Shown piece after piece: positions 60,501 through 64,000 of a stretch of DNA of 64,000 bases (positions within the stretch are counted from its first letter, which is position 1; each line of letters opens with the position of its first letter). This DNA comes from Ciona intestinalis (taxonomy: Eukaryota > Chordata > Ascidiacea > Phlebobranchia > Cionidae): positions 558,001 to 622,000 of the forward strand of contig NC_020168.2 in the NCBI RefSeq assembly GCF_000224145.3, read 5' to 3'. The translations under genes were made by a program, and so were the position numbers. The notes beneath the pieces were generated by a model. That model was given only the letters and a program-made list of their open reading frames with translations, had not been told where the DNA came from and made no database searches.

Positions 60501-62465
60501 AAAATTCAATGTTTATAGTTACCACACTTACCCCATTATATCTTCCTTGCTTTCTCCACGGATGAAATAACGCAGGTCAGGCAGCGTGATGCAGAGCGAA
60601 TGTTTTTGGTCGGTTATTGAATCCGCGTAAATTACGTCCGTGCATTTGTTCATGTCAAGAGTTCCTTGTGCCACTGTTGACATCTGCAATGCAACAACAG
60701 CCTTTGCTTTATTTACATTTAAATAAAAAACTAAACCTACTAAATTGAATATAAAAAAGATAAAACATGTAAAATGTTAAACAAAAATACCGACCATGAA
60801 GCATTTAAAATTCCAATGATAAAAATTGAAAATAACCATTTTAAGAAAACACACTGAAATATAAATAAACTAAATAAATAAACTTAACAAACAAGCTATA
60901 ATAAATCGCAAAACATTAAATTCTAACTACAGAAACTGTAATCTAGCAATGTGAGCAGTTATGCTAGTTACAAAATATAGTTTTAGTCAAATTCAAATCA
61001 AATCTTTTTCATTAGCTTAATGTACTATCTACTATATAGTAACCTAGTCGTACAGTAGGTAAAATAATTGCAAGTCAGCTGCTTGTAAACTTGTATCTCA
61101 TAAATTTAATGAGAATCAACAATGTTTAACAGTGGTGCAATAACTAATAACTGGCCATACAAGTTTGCTATGTTACATCAACTCTCTATGAACTAACTAT
61201 GTAGTAGCAGCCATCTTAGTCTAAAACTTGTTTCACTATTTCAGTTTTACTTAAATGACCACAAGTTACTCTGATACATAAAACAGCAGAACTTAATCAC
61301 CTGCATTTGGAAATCAAAATGTTTTGCAAAATATTAATATTAAAAAGCATTAAAAATGTTAATTTTTTTTTTAACACTAGCATTAGTCTTAGTTTGTTTG
61401 TAACTTTATGATTATATATATATATATATATATATACATTAGTTATTTTGCAGCTATAGGCCTATATTAACAAAGGCATAACCTAATAGAATCCACACTT
61501 ACATTATCATCAAGTGCATAACGCAAGGCTCCATGTTCGAAAAGGACAAACCATCTTCGCTGCCATTTCTATAATAATAAAGTTCATTTAAACAAAACAG
61601 CATTCTGTCACTTTGCTACAAGGCATAATGTAAAAAATCTTTTAACTGCTCATCTGGTATGGAAAAAACATAGTGTATTTCGACGTTTTGTCTGCTATGC
61701 GACAAGACTCTGGAATTTATAACTGTATAACAACATCACTTTTAAGTAAAGGTTGTGAACTTCATTTTCTAACTCAAACAAAACAAAAGATATTTATTCT
61801 TTTAAATGCAGTAGCGAAGATTAAATTAATAAAAATACAGAAGGAAAGGAAATCAGAAGCAAAACGCTGTCGTTAAAAACACACTACTGTTAAACTACTT
61901 ACTCGATTCTTGTGCATAAGATTGGAGAAATCGGTTCCAATTGGAGCCAAAAGAAGCCATCCACCATACACTGGCTTAGCCTGCAATGTTGTGATGAACC
62001 TATTGTTACTTGTAGCATTTGAGGCGAAAAACTTTAAATACAATGCAATAATACATAACACATACTGGGTTTGGAACCCTAATGTTCAATTGTAGGAATT
62101 CTAAATTCAGGTTTAACTGACATTTATGTATTTACGTTATATTTGAATCCATAACAATATTACTGTCAAATTGCCTTGAAATATTGTTTTTATAAAAAAA
62201 TTGGGTTTAAAATTCTTTTATTCCTTCGAAGCGATAAAACTTAATATTGTTGCATAGGTAAAACATATGTTCTGTAAGAGTTACATAAATTAAAATACTA
62301 ATTTTGAATTAAATAACATTGATTTAGAAAACATACTTTGTTGAGATCTTTATCCGACTTGAGATGCGTTTCTCTTGGTCGAAAACAATTTTGACATTTA
62401 TTTTTGTTGAAAATATTTGGAGCAAAACTTTTGCAAGGGTTGTCCTTATTTCCAAAGCTTTGCAT
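30330..62465 (-). CDS. MPRIP: Myosin phosphatase Rho-interacting protein (MPRIP/Outspread family), 55 exons
   Basis: A complete gene of 7164 coding nt, 2387 residues; every junction keeps frame. The N-terminus has [20 protein letters not shown], the conserved opening of MPRIP. Order: PH domain 1 (residues about 45-155), Ser/Pro-rich linker with [11 protein letters not shown] and [12 protein letters not shown] domain 2 (about 517-625, with [25 protein letters not shown] and [15 protein letters not shown]), a basic block [22 protein letters not shown] in exon 17, then coiled coils to residue about 2370. In vertebrates this protein binds F-actin, RhoA and the MBS/MYPT1 subunit of myosin phosphatase and directs it to stress fibres; the same role here is inferred. 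The ATG is preceded by an in-frame TAA 39 nt upstream. TRIOBP (Tara) shares the second PH and coiled coil but lacks the first PH-plus-cysteine N-terminus, so MPRIP is the better name; the gene may be pro-orthologous to both. The usual vertebrate form is about 1000 residues; the excess here is mostly coiled coil. Confidence 0.95.
30845..31032. mobile_element. MITE-A copy close to an MPRIP splice site
   Basis: GTACTGTGGGGGAAGATGGG to CATCTTCCCCCACCC. Its edge is about 20 nt from the donor of exon 54 (31054-31140). Confidence 0.85.
31360..31470 (-). repeat. SINE-B left-end fragment
   Basis: CGACGGGACAATAGCAGTCA, then GTTCTGTTTCATACACCTAC and TGTAACTTTGTGGATGATTT. It lies in the intron between exons 54 and 53. 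Confidence 0.5.
31757..32060 (-). mobile_element. SINE-B, near-complete copy
   Basis: It carries all SINE-B blocks in order: CAACGACAGTCGTTATAACA, TGTTTCATACACCTCGTAGA, ACCAGTGGATTGGAGCAACT, TAAGTGTCTTGCCCAAAGAC, and the tRNA-like head on the minus strand at about 32000-32060. In the intron between MPRIP exons 53 and 52. Confidence 0.7.
33215..33500 (-). mobile_element. SINE-B copy
   Basis: TGACAGTCATATAACATGGG, TTTCATACACTTTGTGCCGG, CACTGGGTTGGAGCAATTGG and GTTAGAGGCAGCAACTAAGC occur in SINE-B order. In the intron between exons 50 and 49. Confidence 0.65.
33564..33622. other. Two adjacent perfect hairpins
   Basis: AATTGGTG/CACCAATT with a 6 nt loop is followed directly by GTTACTATATGT/ACATATAGTAAC with a 13 nt loop. 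Both stems are perfect. They lie in the MPRIP intron between exons 50 and 49, next to a SINE-B copy. Confidence 0.7.
33917..34112. mobile_element. MITE-A copy, diverged
   Basis: The right end ATGTCCCATGTTACCCCAAC is clear and the left end TAATGTGGGTAATAAGA is eroded. It ends 50 bp from exon 48. Confidence 0.6.
35578..35740 (+). mobile_element. tRNA-derived SINE, plus orientation
   Basis: The tRNA-like head GGTACAGTTGTTAGCACACA has a B-box-like GAGTTCAAGGCTC. It is followed by the shared body TTGAGCAAGAAACCTTCTGT and TGCTTCAACCCAGTGGTCAT. In the intron between exons 45 and 44. Confidence 0.65.
36822..36962. repeat. Family D inverted-repeat element
   Basis: GGGGAGGCAGGGCTAGTCAG and, inverted, TCTGCCCACCCTGCCACCCC form its ends. 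Related pieces lie at 37735-37860, 44625-44720, 46255-46375 and about 14868-14925. Confidence 0.5.
38166..38196 (-). repeat. Duplicate of the 3' end of MPRIP exon 39
   Basis: It matches the last 27 or so nt of exon 39 and its donor (about 27 of 31 positions), 115 bp downstream of the real one in transcription order. It is not part of any frame that I can join. Confidence 0.6.
40020..40209. mobile_element. MITE-A copy
   Basis: GGTAGGGTGCGGAAGATGAA to GTGTCGCGTCTTTTCCCACT. It occupies over half of the intron between exons 37 and 36. Confidence 0.75.
40493..40714. mobile_element. MITE-A, rearranged or doubled copy
   Basis: One left end, TAGTGGGGTGAGATGGGAAA, is followed about 95 bp later by another, TTGTGGGGTAAGATGGGATG, and then by a single right end, GTGTCCCATCTTTCCCCACC. 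Confidence 0.65.
43010..43150 (+). mobile_element. tRNA-derived SINE, plus orientation
   Basis: An A-box-like TAACTCAGTGGTTAAGCGC and B-box-like GGGTTCCATGC form the head. The body has TAGGCAAGATACTTAATAGA and the GTTCCACTGGGTC tail. It stops 15 bp before exon 30. Confidence 0.65.
43338..43450. repeat. Family C fragment
   Basis: GGATCTGGTGCTATGAAATA, CGTAACAGACAAAAAT and TGGCATTGTCAGTATCC follow the order found in the 49750-50012 element. Confidence 0.5.
46601..46725. repeat. Tandem duplication, about 60 bp unit
   Basis: AATAGAACAAATACTG, then TTGGCTGTTTTGT, recurs as AATAGAAGAAATACTGC, then TTGGCTGTTTTGT. It lies in the intron between exons 23 and 22. Confidence 0.7.
47674..49177 (-). other. 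MPRIP: MPRIP exons 17-20: basic block and start of coiled coil
   Basis: Exons 49047-49177, 48601-48703, 48198-48293 and 47674-47847 encode residues 634-801. Exon 17 has [20 protein letters not shown], matching the vertebrate RERRREGRSKTFDWAEF. A second TFD motif (ARSRTFDQD) occurs in exon 19. Exon 20 ([20 protein letters not shown]) matches the vertebrate EIEQRWHQVE segment. Confidence 0.85.
47876..48060. mobile_element. MITE-A copy
   Basis: TAGTAGGGCTGGGAAAAATG to GTGTCTCATCTTCCCCCATC. It starts about 30 bp beyond the acceptor of exon 20. Confidence 0.8.
49304..49400. mobile_element. MITE-A left-end fragment
   Basis: TATAGTGGGTTGGGATAAGA followed by TTCTCTTTTATCATCC; no right end. Confidence 0.45.
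49543..50595 (-). other. MPRIP: MPRIP exons 14-16: PH domain 2
   Basis: Exons 50473-50595, 50104-50193 and 49543-49680 encode residues 517-633. [20 protein letters not shown], then [30 protein letters not shown] and RNYGFKIQ follow the family closely. The C-terminal helix is [15 protein letters not shown], with the invariant Trp. In the vertebrate protein the segment before that helix is HTKEGEFTLSA; here it is [10 protein letters not shown]. Confidence 0.93.
49750..50012. mobile_element. Family C element with long inverted ends
   Basis: The left end TTGTGTAAAAAAATACAGTA plus AGGATCTGGTGCTATGAAAT pairs, over about 50 bp with mismatches, with the right end beginning TTACGTAATTCGTAGCACCA and ending TGTATTTCTTTACACAA. 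No coding capacity. In the intron between MPRIP exons 16 and 15. Confidence 0.65.
52465..54653 (-). other. MPRIP intron 10, repeat-bearing
   Basis: This 2.2 kb intron contains a partial SINE (about 52670-52830), a clearer plus-oriented tRNA-derived SINE at 53560-53770 and otherwise AT-rich sequence. Its donor is GC rather than GT (see the findings). Confidence 0.6.
53560..53770 (+). mobile_element. tRNA-derived SINE, plus orientation
   Basis: The tRNA-like head ends TACTGGCTTCGGTGCTCAAT. The body has CCTAGAGCAAGATACTCAAC and GCTCAAACCCAGTGGTTACT, with a 3' part (CTCAGGCCTCATGTGGTGCC) also seen at 48530-48600 and 52750-52800. Confidence 0.6.
54893..55080. mobile_element. MITE-A copy, diverged
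   Basis: ACTGGGGTGGGGTAAGATGG to GCCCATCTTCCCCAACATTA, with internal TTTCAGAAATAACAACCGTC. In the intron between MPRIP exons 10 and 9. Confidence 0.65.
56183..56424. repeat. Tandem duplication, about 120 bp unit
   Basis: Two diverged units each carry CAGTT..TTACAGT, AGTTGTATG, TTTTTTCCA and a final GCATAAAAACATTGA-like end. In the intron between MPRIP exons 9 and 8. Confidence 0.7.
58650..58735. repeat. Short tandem duplication
   Basis: The block TTGTTGTGTTCGAAATTAA occurs twice about 35 bp apart. The surrounding intron between MPRIP exons 6 and 5 (57910-60250) otherwise shows only the hairpin at 60093-60157. Confidence 0.7.
60093..60157. ncRNA. Strong intronic hairpin (possible pre-miRNA)
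   Basis: AAGAAGGGAACCAACAGC (60096-60113) pairs with GCTGTTGATTCCCTTCTT (60136-60153) at 17 of 18 positions around a 22 nt loop. The stem can extend by TAAG/CTTA across a small bulge. It lies in the MPRIP intron between exons 6 and 5. The length and near-perfect stem suit a pre-miRNA; a palindromic mobile-element remnant is the alternative. Strand is undetermined. Confidence 0.5.
60251..62465 (-). other. MPRIP: MPRIP exons 1-5: cysteine motif and PH domain 1
   Basis: Exons 62337-62465, 61903-61980, 61503-61568, 60532-60683 and 60251-60356 encode residues 1-177. Exon 1 carries the CxxC-like KCQNCF motif. The PH fold is spread over exons 2-5: YGGWLLLAP (strand 1), [20 protein letters not shown] (strands 2-3) and [13 protein letters not shown] (C-terminal helix with its Trp). 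A basic stretch [10 protein letters not shown] follows the domain. Matching vertebrate segments are [18 protein letters not shown] and RKWQRRFFILYEHGLLRYAL. Confidence 0.93.
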
Positions 62466-63239
62466 TTTTATTTTGACGGGAAACTGGCACAGCAGTAGAA
62501 GTTAGAAGATGGAAATGCACCAACAGCACAACATAGAGTTATAACACAAGCAGCTTGTCTTTTATTTTGTACAAAACTCACGATATATACAAGTAAAAAC
62601 CGAAATAGTTCACTTTAGTTAGCTAAGTTCCCATTGTACCTATCCCTATAAAAAATCACGTAAGTATATATGATATACACCAATGCAAAATAACGGCGGC
62701 ATATTTAATTAATGAAGAACGCTTGTTGTTCACTGTCAATCACTCTGTATGCGAACTGGTTAAACTTTCACGGTCGAGTTGCATTTTATTCTATCTTCCA
62801 AACACTCTGAACTTCTATACCATAGTAACATTCTGTCTGTCAGCATCGTTGTTCAAAACCTGACTCGCGAATCATACGTAGCCAAGCAGGCGAAGCAGTC
62901 ACCTCACATAATATGCGCGCCTTGCCCCCATTGATAAATGGGACAGCACGCACCTCTAGCGCCACAGCGTAGCTATTTATAAATCAGAGACCGTTTCATA
63001 GAATCGTAAGCATATATATATATGTACAAATCATATATAATATATATATATATGCTTTGGTAAACGTATTCTAAGCTCTGACCTAAACCACAGCAAAAAA
63101 TACATAAATAAACCTTTAATCGAAAACTCATTTTCTCTCAACCTGTGTTTGGGAACTGGTAGTTCGGCACAAACGAAGTAGTACTTGCCGAAGGGCTTTA
63201 AATGTATACGAACAAATGAATCTAACTTGCTTTTTCCTC
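62466..63239 (-). promoter_or_regulatory. 5' flank of MPRIP
   Basis: The stop TAA 39 nt upstream of the ATG shows where the coding frame begins. The flank has a somewhat higher GC segment at about 62690-62960 with TAACGGCGGCATA. An AT-rich palindrome (63003-63056, GCATATATATATATG and its complement) lies beyond. No clear TATA box or start site can be named. Confidence 0.35.
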
Positions 63240-63510
63240 GCGTGACCGCAAAACGACAGTCGTTTTAACACGAATGTTCTGTTTTTAAACCTCGCCAGCT
63301 TATGCGAGTTACCATGTATATAACTTTGTCTGTCACCTTTGTCAATTTAAACAACCCATTAATGACCACTGGACTGGAGCCATTGCTGTTAAATGTCTTG
63401 CCCACGGCCACACACGCCCATTATGGTGGTAGCGACGAGCCTTGAACCCATCACCACAGAGTTAGAGGCATATGTCCGCAAACCAGTGTGCCACCACCGT
63501 ACCGGATGTA
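63240..63510 (-). mobile_element. SINE-B, near-complete reference copy
   Basis: On the minus strand it starts with a tRNA-like head: GGTGGTGGCACACTGGTTTG (A-box region), then GATGGGTTCAAGGCTC (B box). It is followed by GTGTGGCCGTGGGCAAGACA, TTTAACAGCAATGGCTCCAG and CAGTGGTCATTAATGGGTTG, ending with AACACGAATG..CGACTGTCG-type sequence. The head-body-tail order defines the family used here. Confidence 0.75.
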
Positions 63511-64000
63511 GACCATGTCTACTATAAAGTGTTTATGCTACATGGACATGATCCTTAATCTCTAAATGCCACCCATAAACATTAGGTCAATACTATCTAA
63601 ACACACTACCAACCAACCGCCAATAGCTTACACAAACGAGAAATCGAAGTCATCTTTTAACCAACGTTATATAAACACTACGAACAAATTTTGAAAATGT
63701 AAGATTTGTATTAAAACGTCAAAAATGCATTTGTATAATTTAGCAACGAACATATAAGGTTAACAACAGAAACATACTGGAACAAAAGCTTAATAAAATG
63801 TCAAAGGAATGCTGCATGCACAACAAAATACTCAAGACTGTTTTGTCAAACAGCAATTGTAAAAAATTCACCAAACCGATTTGCTTCTTTATAAATAAAG
63901 AATACAAATTTCGGAACCTTTGCTTAGAGCCTGCTCTTGGCAAAGAAAGGTGATTTAAATTACATTGGATTTTGTAAAACTGGTATGAACTCGCTAGATA
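63511..64000. other. Right-edge intergenic sequence
   Basis: AT-rich DNA in which I see no gene, RNA or repeat. The minus-strand frame at 63740-63943 has no protein-like features. Confidence 0.5.

Overview
The window looks like nuclear DNA of a tunicate (ascidian), most likely genus Ciona. It is AT-rich, has compact multi-exon genes with short introns, carries chordate-type proteins, and is littered with small inverted-repeat elements and tRNA-derived SINEs. This assignment is inference from gene content and style; no database was searched. Gene models were assembled by hand from splice signals and reading-frame continuity, and in each model every exon junction keeps frame.

Layout. (1) 1-16462, minus strand: a WD40-repeat protein gene, at least 16 coding exons and 777 residues, running off the left edge. 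An intron holds two tRNA-Asn genes in inverted orientation (2860-3294). The 6.5 kb intron 5198-11707 holds repeats, an NRF1-like site, a CpG-rich segment with promoter-like sequence, and an array of short hairpins whose 5' arms share a GGAACTT...GAACAGGC pattern. One more hairpin of this kind lies at 12976-13030. I read the array as a clustered microRNA locus; it is the most interesting signal in the window. (2) 16463-19259: divergent intergenic region. (3) 19260-24348, plus strand: a four-exon rhodopsin-class GPCR of the galanin/allatostatin-A type, 487 residues. (4) 24349-30329: repeat-rich intergenic DNA with no convincing gene. (5) 30330-62465, minus strand: a complete 55-exon gene for the myosin phosphatase Rho-interacting protein (MPRIP/Outspread, related to TRIOBP/Tara), 2387 residues, with two PH domains and very long coiled coils. 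(6) 62466-64000: its 5' flank, with one near-complete SINE.

The genes do not form a functional unit. The WD40 and GPCR genes are head to head, and the GPCR and MPRIP genes are tail to tail. MPRIP-type proteins link myosin phosphatase and RhoA to F-actin; the receptor would be a neuropeptide receptor; the WD40 protein is a scaffold of unknown role.

Repeats: about twenty copies of a roughly 190 bp element with GGGTGGGGGAAGATGGGACA-type terminal inverted repeats, several tRNA-derived SINEs whose body resembles the MIR/CORE segment, and two lesser inverted-repeat families.
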